This document shows, piece by piece, positions 1 through 10,917 of a stretch of DNA of 64,000 nucleotides. Source of the DNA: Diaporthe sp. PMI_573 (taxonomy: Eukaryota > Ascomycota > Sordariomycetes > Diaporthales > Diaporthaceae); the NCBI GenBank assembly GCA_021399435.1, contig JAJTUP010000050.1:405168-469167 (forward strand), given 5' to 3'. A program made the position numbers and the translations under genes. Every line of letters starts with the position of its first letter. The stretch's first letter is position 1. A model generated the notes under the pieces. The model had not been told where the DNA came from. It ran no database searches and saw only the letters and a program-made list of their open reading frames with translations.

Positions 1-345
1 ACCAAGAACAAGTTTAGATGGATATCCGTTGCTGTCGGCGTAGAAACAAACGATCCCATATAAGGCATGGCGGTTGCGAGACCTCCATCCATCAAATGAA
101 ACGTGTATCTGCCCTGGGACGTCCTTCAGGCTCTTGATAATGAAGGCCTTGTTGCTCTCATGAATCTGGATAATTCGCTTGCGGACGATATCGTGGCCAA
201 TATGAGCTTGAGTCTGCTCAACGGAGGGGTTCAGGTACTCGAAAATACGCCGAAGCCGTGGGTGTTCAACTTGGCGGAAAGAGCCGTGCACGCTTCTCAG
301 CCATTTGTACCCCAGCCCAAAACTTTGTAAATACCGTACTATCGC
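1..345 (-). pseudogene. hAT transposase fragment (core, cut by window edge)
   Basis: Read on the minus strand, bases 1 to about 255 give one open frame typical of the central part of fungal hAT transposases: an FEYLNP motif (the FLNPSL position of the family), then IHVSFDGWRSRNRHALYGIV, the usual strand-turn-strand before the first catalytic Asp region. The frame stays open toward the window edge, so the rest of the element lies outside. Upstream (above about 345) the reading frame loses family resemblance. A second, more damaged relative lies at 59.5-60.1 kb (HISFNSWTARN, LYGIACF). I see no start codon or zinc finger. Confidence is good for the family, low for whether the complete copy is active. 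Confidence 0.75.
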
Positions 346-1590
346 ACCGATCCCCGAAGTACTTGCGCATGAGAGGACTGTCAAACAGGCGCCTACACGA
401 CGACAGCGCTCCCACGACTGCGTGACTAATTCAAAACTCTTTGTTCACCAAATGCACAGATCTGTGAAACAATCGAACAAAAATATGTTGCCATTCCGAA
501 GTGCGTACATCACAATGAGTTAGATTGTGGAGAGGGTGTTAGCCAAGGCACTCATTTCTTGCTCAGTGACCTCGAGGTTCAGGTGTGGGTGGAGCAAGCC
601 TGACGAAGACGGAGGAGCAACACAAGGATGTTGCTGTAGTTCTTTCCGACAATACCCGCACGGAGGTATTTGTTGAATGTGATTCTTATCCTTGATTCTA
701 AATCTATTGAATCGCCAACGGCCCGATAGGTATTTAAAATATGTATAGTTCTGATTTCGACCGCTATCCCTCCTGCCCTGGCTTTCTTAATGTGAGAGCT
801 GCTGCCTTGTTCCTTGTTAATGGCAGGATGTTACGTTTTATGATAATTATAATATGTCGAGAGGTCAGGGGAAGATGCTGGGCAAAGATTGCTTGAGGGC
901 AGATCAGGATCTGAACATTCCGTGCTATGTTACGATTGATACCTAACTACATTGTGATTCCAGTGCGTCTAGCCACCCATCTTATAACCTGACCTGCCCA
1001 TCCCTCATGGATCTCGATGCACGCTGGCCTGAGCGAGGCTCAGCCCTGACTTGGGCGCCATATGGGCCTGAGCGGTGCTGCGGTGCCTTTCGCCGATACT
1101 ACGGTGCCCTTCACCGGGCCTCCGACGGGCCCGAAGTGCTGCCTTCCAACATAATATGATGTATCTTAAATGATCTTTTCTTCTCTTGATTCCGTGCTCG
1201 CTGTATATGTATCGCGCCTCTAACGACTCTTCGTCCATTGCCTCTATGGCATCATCTACTTAGCATCTATCGATATAGCTCAATGAAGGCTTCGTCTACA
1301 TTCAATGTTCCCCGGTCATTCCACTGCTCTTGCTCAGTAATCTATTATAACTGCACTTTCCGAGCGAGGCAGAATTTTGCCTCCAAACCTGCCCAGCAAC
1401 ATCGGTTTAAGGCAATACCTTGCGAAAGGTCGGAACCGTCGACTTAATGTGCTGACCCAGACGTATCGACCAGTTGCCAGAGAGAAAGGTTAATTGTTAA
1501 CTTCTCCACCCGAAGTTGCTTTAACTAATAAAGTAGGCAAAGACTGACTTTATGGGTCTCAGTGTGCTAATAGAAAAGGTACTACACGAC
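346..1590. other. Intergenic stretch, no supported gene
   Basis: No reading frame here has convincing composition or splice structure. Bases 1010-1150 form a short GC-rich patch with imperfect repeats around 'gggcctgagcgg' and 'cggtgc', surrounded by AT-rich sequence; this looks like decayed repeat material. Nothing else stands out. Confidence 0.5.
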
Positions 1591-2001
1591 TTAACTGTTA
1601 TTACCCTTGGGGAGGTGTATTGTTGCTTGTCTCCATAGATACGCGTAAGTTTCTAAAGCATCGCGGGTCCAGCTTTCACAATCGGGATAAAGCCTCAACA
1701 TGGGTCGGATATTGGCAAGGCATTCTTTAAATATATTTTTCAGCCTTATCGCTGCCTGGTGGTTTGCCGTTGTCGGTTTATCGTTGTATCTACGCGACTG
1801 GATCTTGAGGAGGAAAAGTATATAAATGGGAGTGCTATGTCGTCCGTCCTTTATCATTTCCCTTTTAAGTGCTCTATACACATACAGTTCTCGGAGGCTT
1901 CGAATCTCGGGATTCCTCTCGAGAAAAGAAGCCAGCCAGCGTTTTCCGAGTGGTTGTGGCCTCGGCTGAGAGTCGCTTACCCGAGCCGCGAAAGTCCTCA
2001 T
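1591..2001 (-). pseudogene. Possible pogo-type transposase DNA-binding fragment
   Basis: The frame starts with ATG at 2001 and gives 136 aa. Near residues 17-36 it reads PLGKRWLASFLERNPEIRSL, which resembles the CENP-B-type HTH region of Tc1/pogo transposases (compare GTKWARRFVDAQPSLKT in the intact element at 10.9 kb). The remainder has no DDE motif and looks like random drift. It lies only 15 bp downstream of the sirtuin-Ulp1 stop codon on the same strand, so a spliced extension of that gene is the alternative, but no domain supports it. Confidence 0.35.
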
Positions 2002-2016
2002 TTCGAGCCTAGTTAT

Positions 2017-5000
2017 TTACTCCGTCGACAAGGAACAGTCCTCGTGAATCTGATGGTCTCTGAGATATTGCTGTATCAGGACCTCAATGTGTTGTCCAGC
2101 CGCGGCCATGTCAACTTCCTCCACAGCCCTTCGTAGGCACACGAGACGCTCACGCCTCTTTATTTCTTCACCCCTTTGGCAAGCGATATTTTTCGTGACG
2201 TGCTTGATCTTGCTTTCAAGTTCGCTCCTCAAGACGACATTGCTCTTCAAACCCTTGGCAGATTTAATCATATCTCTGAGGAGAGTCTCGTCATGTTGCA
2301 GTTCGTGCAGGGGATCTTGCAATTGATCGGTCAGAGAGGATCGTGCATTTTCAATGGCCGACATCAGGGTTGTCAGTTGTTGAAGAGCTGCCTGAAACGA
2401 TCGGAGCTTGGAGACGCAGGCATCAATGTGGTAATTTGCGGCCTCTTGCTGTCGTTGTAAAAGTTTTCTCATGGTGCTCTGCAACTCTCTGTTACCCTGA
2501 AGCGTATTCGCAGAGGCTAAAGTCGCACTAGCCGCATCCATATCGTCTGGGGATAAACCGAGGAATTCATGTTCATATGCGACTTTGTCAGAAAGCATAT
2601 CCCAGAGCCGTAAAGGGCCTGCGACCGGAACGTCGCTATATTGGCCGCCACGGCTAGCCACGTGCACAAAATTGACGTTTGTACCTAGAGCGAGCAGAAA
2701 CAGTCGATAAAGCTTGCTGTCGATCGAGGATGGCGCGTCTATACCAGCAGCATCGTAGGCAGTCATAATGATACAACAGAGGCCGCAGTCGTAAGAATTG
2801 CTCTGCTGCAGGATTTTGGTCGGATGTGCAATATGCCAGCCTTTGTCCCAGTCATTGTACGGGTCTGGGAGCCGATTGGTGACAAAACGGCGAGCTAATT
2901 GCAAGCACTGGTCATTATTGTCCTCAGTTGGCCCGTTTGGATCAAACAGCACAGCCTCACGTGGACCCACGTAAATTCTGAGCAACACCCAGTGCTTGTT
3001 GTTGACGTTGATTTGGAGGGCAAAAGTACTAGACTCGTGGCACGGGAGTGTCCATTCAGTTGAGTCCTGACAGTCCCACGCGCCGCTGGACATAGTACTG
3101 ATTTGAGAGGCAACGGAGGTAAAATACTCCGCAAAAGTGTTCATAAGGCAATCATTGAGCCATCCACTCTGATCATTGTTGCATTTAAGCCTCTCGAGAT
3201 CCTGTGGAAGGAATGGCAGCAGCGGTGCGAAAAGATACGGCTGCGCTGGGCCTGCAGTATCTTGAGTTAAGTCGATCGGATCCTGCTGACTGGTAATGTG
3301 GGAATGTCTCGTAATTCCAACCTTAGTAGGGCCCAGGCACTGTGTGTGTTGTGGTGATAGTTGTGCTGGTGTGGATGGTGTGGATCGGTGGGCGAGCGAT
3401 TCAGGCAATATTTTGCAAGAAGATGGCGTGTCACTAGCCTTTTTCTCCAAGTCCCTCACGCCCCAATTTTGGCTTGGACTGCTACCTGTGGCTAGCTCTG
3501 ACGTATTGCCATTGGGTCCTTCGGAGTAGCTGTGACCGCCTCTTTCAGAGGCGGGATTAGCGACTGAAGTAGCTTGATTTGATCTGGACTTGGTGTAGGC
3601 TTGAGACGTTGACAGCTGTGGTGAGAGAGCTAGAGATGTGTTTGAATGTTTGTGTGTTGTCTCGGGTGATCGGAGGACACGAATCTCTAGTACATCCAAG
3701 TCAGCTGAAGGAACTGGAAAGGGCTGGATCTACAAAGTACCTTCTCTGAAATCAGCATCCTGCGGCTCAATTGTGAGGCGGTATTTGAGTTCAGAACTTT
3801 GCGCAAGACAACAAACTCGAGTAGTAGGATGTTGCTCGCACAGCCAGGCCACTCCCCCGCTCTGTTCGGCAGCCCTTTCACGGCGAAGAGCCTTTTGGAG
3901 TATGTTCCCATAGAAAGGAACAAAGTTGGCTTCACTAAGCCCAAGAGCCCCTATGTTCTTCCAGAACGCAGCTTTTCGTAATGAATGTATACCAAAGAAT
4001 AGAGCGACAACCTTGAGCTTGAAATCATCCGAACTTGTATCGATGTCAGAATGAGCTTTAGGATAACGTCCATGTGATCTCAACACCCATTTCCGCGTGA
4101 TAATCTCAGCGGTACGTCGAAGCTGGATTACAGCCCGAGGGGTTCCCCAATTATTGGTGTCGAACTCTGCAGTGACACAGTCACAGACGAGTTTGGGAGG
4201 CAGGTTTCGTATAACCCATGGCGCGAAATAGGCTGTTCCATCGTCTGAAGTGCCATCACTCCTGATCTCGTGTTGATCTTGGTAGTTGTGCAGTTCATCG
4301 ACTTTTAGATCATTGCTGCTGCACTCCTCCCTCCCACCTTTGCGTTGATTGATTTTTCCGCTTTCAATACGTGCTTCGCAATACTGCTTCACCATGTTTC
4401 GCCAGTCACTTCGTAGCTTTTCCATCCTACCATGGGACGCTTTCATAGCCCCAGTATGCTTGATGTCTTGAATGCCTTTCCAGATGGGAGATTCTGGACC
4501 CTCGACTATTCGATGGTCTGTGGGTGAAGTGACGATTCTGAAATCCTCTTCTTCCTCTGCAACCTGAATGTCGGAAGTTGTACCAAGAAGATTGAGCTTC
4601 AAAGCAAAATCATCACACTTGCCACGGATAACAAAATTCCAGAGGTTGTTTGTTTCCTGGGGCGGAGGATCCACGTTCAGCCACGCTGTGAGTCCGTGCT
4701 TCTTTGAGCGTGTTGCCTGGCATAGCTCCCTCACAAGCTTTTTCACGCCCGGTATTGTAAGGGACGTACCGACCACAATAACGACGTTGGGGACAGAACG
4801 TAAGTCTGCTTGAGAGACTTTACCAATAGCTTCTGCATCCGGGCTAGGTCCGTGGTATAATACCACACGTGGCGTGAGACGTCCAATTCCATGGCTCCTT
4901 TTTCCATTCTGTTCTGTGCGAATCCGGTCATTCTCTGCGCATGCTTTACACAAAGGGGCCTCCGGCCCTTGGAAGAGCAATTTGTCAAAACCTTGAATGT

Positions 5001-5669
5001 GGCTGCATTTCGTACATTGTATCTTGTCGAGTCCACCATGAAGCTGTATTGTCACTGGCCAGGGTGCCTCCATATTGAGTGGTATATTAGTTGCCAGAGG
5101 TTGGATCGACGTGTCCAGGCAGTCAATATTCTGACTGTAGAGACGCATCAAGCGATCATCCTCAGCAAGGGCTTTGAGCGTCTCGTGAAAAGCAGTGGGA
5201 ATAGCATCTCTTGCTAGATCCGACAACTCTGTAATCATTTGGTGAAATCTCTCCGTAGACTTCTTGTTGTTGTAAACTGAGATGTCAAATAGGTCTTCGC
5301 CTTTGCCTTTCACCTTTGACTTGGCCTGGAAGGTCTTGAACAGTCCTTCCTTGGATCGAAAATCGGGGACTGCTAAGTTAGTTAGTTAGGGATACAACGT
5401 GCCACTGTCGATATGAAAGAAATAGACTTGCTTCCTGCGGACACGGAAATCCCGGCTCCAGCAACCACCACAATTTTTTTCTTGCATTGCAAAGCCTTCA
5501 GCAAACGCTGCAGAGGAGCACTGGTTGCAGTATCCTGGTGGTCAAGATCGATTTGTACAGCACGTTGATGCTGGTCATTCGCAACTCTTCGCTTTTTGTA
5601 AGGGGGCATTCCGTCGGTCTTAGCTATGATCTCGCCGCCACTCAGCTGAGATTTCTCAGAACCGTCCAT
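2017..5669 (-). CDS. Sirtuin-Ulp1 fusion protein (Hst3/4-type deacetylase plus SUMO protease)
   Basis: Model: exon 1 5669-5432, a GC-AG intron 5431-5370, exon 2 5369-2017; 1,197 codons including the stop, in one frame apart from a TAG at codon 626 (3732-3730). Residues about 60-370 are an Hst3/Hst4-type sirtuin, an NAD-dependent protein deacetylase: GAGIS at 71-75, PDFR at 81-84, QNID at 159, catalytic His 190 (LHGG), zinc cysteines 198/201/220/223, and GTSL. Residues about 800-970 are a Ulp1 (C48) cysteine protease: His 872 (KHW), Asp 889 (FDPNG), Gln 935 and Cys 941 (YDCG). Between them sits PIDLTQD, like a VIDLT-type SUMO-interaction motif. A coiled-coil-like tail follows. The Ulp1 frame has no ATG before residue 822, inside its own catalytic domain, so it cannot start alone. 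Expected nuclear. Domains are seen; a joint function is inferred. Confidence 0.8.
3730..3732 (-). other. In-frame TAG between sirtuin and Ulp1 halves
   Basis: This stop is the only interruption in the shared frame from 5369 to 2017. CAG to TAG is a C-to-T change in a CpA context, the classic RIP substitution, so a nonsense mutation is the simplest reading. A 27-nt GT...AG stretch at 3740-3714 is a multiple of three and would remove the stop, but it is shorter than usual fungal introns. A longer intron using another donor or acceptor, or stop-codon readthrough, cannot be excluded. Confidence 0.85.
5370..5431 (-). other. GC-AG intron in the sirtuin exon junction
   Basis: The exon ends GCAGGAA and the intron begins GCAAGT, the standard consensus for the rare GC donor. 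The 3' side has a CTAACTAAC branch-like stretch and ends TTAGCAG. Splicing restores SAGIPDFRSKEG, which is strongly conserved in sirtuins, so the non-GT donor is well supported. Length is 62 nt. Confidence 0.85.
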
Positions 5670-6041
5670 TCCTACACTACTCGTCGTAAACCTGCGGTGG
5701 ATGGTGTTGTGTGGTGGTTGTAGTGGCCCGTGACAATGAGCGGAGGGGATTGCGGGGTTGTTCCAGCAACCGGCAGCTATCGGAAAATTGCGGATGTCGG
5801 GTTACTTATATAAGCGAACGTGAACGCTGAAAAAAGAAATTCCGACCCCTTGTTCGGTGGTCAACGGCCAACGTCCCGGTCAACATACATACGCCCACCC
5901 AGTACAAGGAATTAAGCGTGCAACCTACTATAAATTCTTGTACCCCCATTTCCGGCCGGGCCCCCATTCCGGCCACCGCCGCTTCTCGAAGTTGCAAAGG
6001 GCATGTCTATCAAACTCAATGGCTGCGTATCTGAGAAAAGT
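5670..6041. promoter_or_regulatory. Upstream region of sirtuin-Ulp1, no clear gene
   Basis: This is the likely promoter side of the fusion gene. I see C-rich patches (ggccgggcccccattccggcc near 5955) but no clear TATA box, and no credible ORF. Confidence 0.35.
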
Positions 6042-6168
6042 GTGCCTGAGGCAGCAATGTGTCCATCACGACAAAACCAGCCCCCCTAACGGGAGGGGTC
6101 GCACTAGGGTACCCACACCAGACATTATCAATAACACAAAGTGACCACCCCATCAGTTGGACCCAAAT
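6042..6168 (+). repeat. Dispersed repeat family, copy A
   Basis: The shared block starts 'gtgcctgaggca', contains 'gacaaaaccagccccc' and ends near 'ccaccccatcagttggaccc'. It is related to copies at 15844 (same strand) and 34968-35119 (opposite strand). This copy is the most diverged of the three. It has no coding capacity; a MITE or a solo terminal fragment of a larger element is likely. See the findings. Confidence 0.7.
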
Positions 6169-6319
6169 TCTCTCCCACCCTATCATCCTATTCCTGATTT
6201 TGGAAATAAATTTCTTGATTCTTTGCTTCCAAGTATACGACTCTCTACCATTGACAGAATCGTCGGTCAAGATGGATGTTTTTAGTAAGCTTCGACTTTA
6301 AGCAGTCGTTAGTTAAGCT

Positions 6320-7870
6320 CGTGTGGGAGTTCGTGCAACTGTGGACAAGCTGATGATGAGGAAGCAATTAGCAGGTTATACACTGTCTACTTTTTCGCAT
6401 TGGCAGTATTTCTCCAGTTTTTTGCCAGCACGTCCCGCCAGTGACCGCCATATCTGTAAAGGAACTGCCAAACGTTACGGAACAAATGTCGGCCGGCGTG
6501 CTCACCGGTTCACATTTTGGAGCGCCCGTCATCCCGCTCGCTCTCCGCCCTCCTCCTGCTGCCAAACAGGCTTGGGCGGGAGGAGGAAACTATCCGGCGT
6601 CGAAGACAGCGGCCGTACGAAGCTATGCCGCGGCTCGGTTCCCTCGTCATGCGTCATGAATTTAGCCATGCGGAACAGGTCAAGATCGAGACCTGCCCTT
6701 ACAGGCCTGTAGGAGGACAGCCTCCCGGCGTCATGTGCTGGTCGACATTGGCGGCTGAGACGGAGAGGCGGCTTGCCGACCGCAAGGGCGACCCGCTCTC
6801 AGAGACTCAGCCTACGGGTCTTCGTTGCATCAAACTCGAAGGACTGGACATAGAGAAATGAAAAGCCGAATATGGCACTGGAGCGGCTCCAAGCCGCGGA
6901 GGACTGGCAACTCCCCAAGATTTTCATCGCGCTGTGCGCCGACGACGAAATCTCGAAAACGGGCTGGACGTGTAGAGGATGGTTTCGACGATTTGGCCGA
7001 GAGGAGGAGGCATGGTGGCCAGGTGGTTGGGCTTCTGGAGTTGGTTGCGTGTGGCTAAGGGGGACGCTCTGGTTCCAGCCTTTCAGAATCGACGGGTTTG
7101 AAGCCCTGTATTATGGTAAAGTGGCTGATGGCGACTGACCCTAGTCCTGCCGCGGAGGGAGGATGTGGGATTGCGGGCGAGAGCCGAGTCGGAGAAGCCG
7201 CCAGGGCCACGCAGAGGTCGAGGATGGCGGGAGTGCGGGAGCCGTCGTCGGCGGGCGACTTTGCCGCGTCGACCACAGCAAACCATGCAGCGGCGACCAC
7301 GCCGCTTTCTATCAGAGATGAAAGCGCCAATGAAAGCGATAGTCCCGTTGGCGGGGGTGCCTCGGGAGGAAATGCTGGCAGCACGCCTACCAAGTTCACA
7401 ATCTGACCCTCTAGACGTCGTCTGACGGTGGTGCGCCGGACAGTGGTGCACTGGGGCCCTAGGCTGACGCTTCGGAGGAGAATGCCGCATAGCTGAAGAG
7501 GCCGGAGGTTGAAGGAGAGCAGTGGTGGCGGGGGTGCTATCACTGCTATGCTCCAAGGTCGTGTCTGATGGAAAGGGGGAAACCCCTGGGTAGACAACGA
7601 CGACCTTATTAGTTTCGCCCTGTCGGCCCAGACAACGTCAACTTGAGGACGTATTTGGAGATGGCCCAGGTCAGCGGCGGATGTGCAGCGGATGCCGATG
7701 AGGTACGGCTGGCCAGTGGTCAAACACCATGTCCTGGTGCTATTTCAAGCGCCTCTAGAAGAGGCCCAGTCTCTGGAGACATGCGAAGATCATACCACTC
7801 AAAAAGCCCGGGATCATCTTCACCGTCCACCCTAAACTTCCCAAGCCATCGGGTTCGTACCCTATGACTA
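6320..7870. other. GC-rich island with open frames on both strands
   Basis: Bases about 6480-7560 are much more GC-rich than their surroundings, so long frames are open by chance on both strands. The longest is 7055-7723 on the minus strand (222 codons, opening with TTG and lacking a family motif); others lie at 6517-6861 and 6872-7138 on the plus strand. None has a recognisable domain or clean intron signals, and which of them, if any, is coding cannot be decided by eye. Confidence 0.35.
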
Positions 7871-7996
7871 GAATCGTCCAAACCCATTCAAAATTGCTGA
7901 CAGACATACATTCCCAACATCCATATATCCAATCTGGTCGCCATTATTTCCGGAAAACAGCTGCCAGTACACACTAGATAACCCAGCCTTATTGAA

Positions 7997-9682
7997 TTAT
8001 GCATCGGTCTCCTCCCTGCTGCCCGCCAAGAGCGGTTTGCGCCCATATACGGCAAGCCTAGGTGTCGGTCAACATTTGAACAACCCCTGACAAGTGACGC
8101 CGCCAAGGCTATAGGAAAAACTTACACAATATAGTAAAAATGGATCTTGGTGTCCTTCAAATCCTTCCTCACATCGACGAGAAACACCTCGACCTCCTCG
8201 ATCGTCCAGCCGAGTGCCTTAGTGAAGATGTTGATGGTCATGCCATGTATACCATCCAGGATGTTGGTCATCTGCATCAAACCCACAGCCTTCTCCCGCT
8301 CGCCCTTGGCCCACGGGTTCCCAGGGAGCGCAAACTTACGTTCGACAACATCCACGAACCCGGCCTGGATCATCTGGCTCTTGAATCGCGCCGCAGACCG
8401 TCCGCTACGCCCCACCCTCTCGACAGCGTCGAGGAACAGGCGGTTCCACTTCTCCAACGCCGTGCCCGCCAGGGAGCCGTCGATGCACTGGAACTCGGCG
8501 TAGTAGTCCTGGAACTCGGCCCAGCCGCCCGGGTTGAGGTTGTCGAAGCAGTAGCCGAAGATCCTAGGAAAGTTGCTGAAGGCGCCGATCATGAAGCGCG
8601 AGTGGATGTAGTCAAACTTGTGCGTGAAGATCCATTCGTCGTCGGCGTCGTCGATCTCGAACCGGCAGTTTGGCGGGACGTATTCGGGCTGGATCGGGCT
8701 GAGGTCGGTGCCCAGCACATCTGACGCGGGATTTTCGTTTGCTGTGAAGAGGGTGAGACGTGGTGTACCAAGGGACTCACTTACGGAGGACTCATCATAC
8801 CGAATTCTATACACCAGATTCCGGTTCCTGTACGGCTTCGGTCAGGACTGCTCATGAGAATGACGCCCTCCCGTCTGCTTACCGGTGCCAAGATCGAGTA
8901 CGCGTGGCGGGTTGTCAACTGGAGCGAGGGCCAGTTTTCCGAACAACGCGACAGCGATAGAGTGTTGCAGATCTGATATTGTTTAGTATACTGAGCCCTC
9001 GGTAGCTGGTGTGCAAGACATTGCCACTTACCAAGACGCTCTTGTTCTGACTGTTTTGGTCAGAGTGCTCAGACAATATCAGGAAGTGGTACTCTGCCGA
9101 TCAACTCACGATGTCGTTTGGTAGGAAATATTCTTCTCTCGAGTCAGCAAGCATGGAAGGCCTAGGTTAAGGGAGGGAGCAACTGACTTCCTTCTTTATA
9201 CTTATGAAATGTCCGTCCGTACTCCTCGACAAACTGGAAGACGCTCGAGCTCACGGATACACTAGACGACCTGAGAGAAATGAGCGTTGGATCAGTATTA
9301 GGAATGATGTTGATATTCACGTACGCCCGTTCAACATCTCCGATGGAGGAGTCTGCGTCGCTACTGTCGTCCACCTAGAGAGTCTCCGTCAGGGCATCCA
9401 CTGCTCAAGTGTATTGCGGCAACTCACACTTAATCCCGTAGAGAAGACACTCGGAGGCCCAACCGAGTCATTGTCGTTGACATCTTCCTGCGACTCGCTG
9501 GGCGGCTGCTGCGGCTGGACCTCGACGGGTTCTGCAGCGACTGCATGACTGGCGCTGGCGCCGGGCTCTCCCGGTTCCATGGTCTCGGGACGGGGAGCGT
9601 CGGCGGCAGCGCCGTGGGGCGCTTCTGAGACCTGGGCAAGAGGGCCGCACTGCTTGGTCATGTCATGGCCCTGATCAGCCAT
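7997..9682 (-). CDS. LaeA-like SAM-dependent methyltransferase (nine exons)
   Basis: Exons, read 5' to 3': 9682-9428, 9374-9325, 9270-9188, 9135-9110, 9050-9032, 8972-8883, 8827-8801, 8741-8126, 8057-7997; all introns are GT-AG and the spliced length is a multiple of three (408 aa). The N-terminus (MADQGHDMTKQ) is Pro/Glu-rich and disordered. It is followed by the family block FQFVEEYGRTFHKYKEG-KEYFLPND-EQERLDLQH, the SAM-binding LDLGTGTGIWCIEF, then VLGTDLSPIQPEYVPPN and a VYGRKP-type C-terminus. Methyltransferases of this class resemble the secondary-metabolism regulator LaeA, but most paralogs are uncharacterised and act outside the velvet complex. No biosynthetic backbone gene is adjacent. 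Every splice junction restores a conserved block, so the gene looks intact. Confidence 0.9.
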
Positions 9683-10597
9683 CCTCACCTGCCCTTCGGC
9701 ACGAGTCGACTGCAACCCGACGCGGGGTTTCACCACCACTGCCACAGCCCAAGACCTCCTTTGGATAATGCCGGCGTGTTTGCCCAAGTTCCCGTGACAT
9801 CGAGCAATGGAGACGGCAGAGCGACGCGACACAGTTGCCCTTGGACCAGACGAGCACTAGAGCAACGGAGCGTCGTCTTATGTTGATTGAGCCTCCACCT
9901 GGCTGTTATGGACTGAGTCATGTTCGGCTGGACGCATTGAAGCCCTAGCCTATTCCGTACTAGCGGTGCCACTGTCCGTATTCAGAACCAGCGGCGTGTG
10001 GGGCTAGGATTGCCTTGGCGACCAAGGCACTCGGGTATATTGCGTTACGGCTGCCCTTGTTCCCTTCCTGTTCATGTACAAACTGGTCGGGTGGTCGAGA
10101 TATGCTTATATACTAGAACGGCCAATTTTGAGACAGAGAGAACCTAAATCGTGGCCATGACGTTCAGGCAAAGGCCGATGGCGCCGGTGCCGACACAAAT
10201 CCTAGTGAGTCGTCGGCCGCAGGCGGCGCCGAATATGTGGAGTGCATGGGCGACGTTGCGGGCGTGTAGGCGGCCACTACAGCAAATGTATCGGATATAG
10301 GGGTAAAGTCCAGTTGTCCAACAGAGACCCCCTTCGTACTTAGAGGGCTCCCAACTAAAGTAGCTGTCATCGGGATGGAACCATACGATGCCGTAGAGGC
10401 ATTACTACTGGAGCTTGCCCCAGAGACTATATCAGATACGCAATGATGATTTGCTTGCCGTTGGACTTTGATTGGCCTTTTCCCAGTCGTTCGGCCGTCA
10501 TTGGCTTCTTGCTCCAATACTCGGATGGGAGCCCGTCGTGTGTGGGCCAGACCTGCGTATATCGATATCCACCGAAATTCTGGCCCTTATATCGATA
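9683..10597. other. Upstream region of the methyltransferase; weak ORF at 10164-10517 (-)
   Basis: The minus frame at 10164-10517 is open for 117 codons, Ser/Thr/Pro/Ala-rich, opens with TTG rather than ATG, and is closed upstream by a TAA close to the insertion point of the pogo element. It may be the truncated end of a gene broken by that insertion, or chance. The rest of the interval shows nothing supported. Confidence 0.3.
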
Positions 10598-10725
10598 ACG
10601 TGGTTGGACAGTCAGCCGGTCAGGACAGATGCCCGGTCACTTTTGCTAACTCCACCAACTTTAGTCAACCCCAGCACCCACCCAGTGCAATAGAATCAAT
10701 AAAAGCTGGCACCAATTGGTGCCAA
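10598..10725 (+). repeat. Left terminal inverted repeat of the pogo element
   Basis: Begins acgtggttggacagtcagcc after the TA at 10596. It matches the reverse complement of 12795-12922 with one mismatch. Confidence 0.93.
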
Positions 10726-10917
10726 TTGCTTCAAATTGCTTATTTCTAATTGATTTGGGTAATTTAGAGTGGTGGTATGGTTGCAGTGCCAGTCTGAAAA
10801 TTTAAAGTTTGGGTGAGCAGGTCTGTTTTTGGTGCAGATCGCGTCCCCATTTTTCGCGTTAGTCTCGCATCACCCTACCTACTTAAATATTCAACACGCT
10901 AGAAGTCAACATCTACA

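Noticed and set aside
2017..3699. Ulp1 protease as a separate gene
   Set aside because: The frame opens with TTG and has no ATG before the catalytic domain, and it is in frame with the upstream sirtuin with only one stop between them.
7055..7723. 222-aa minus-strand gene
   Set aside because: No family match, non-ATG start and equally long frames on the other strand; kept only as a GC-rich island.
8140..8724. 194-codon plus ORF
   Set aside because: It is antisense to the methyltransferase main exon.
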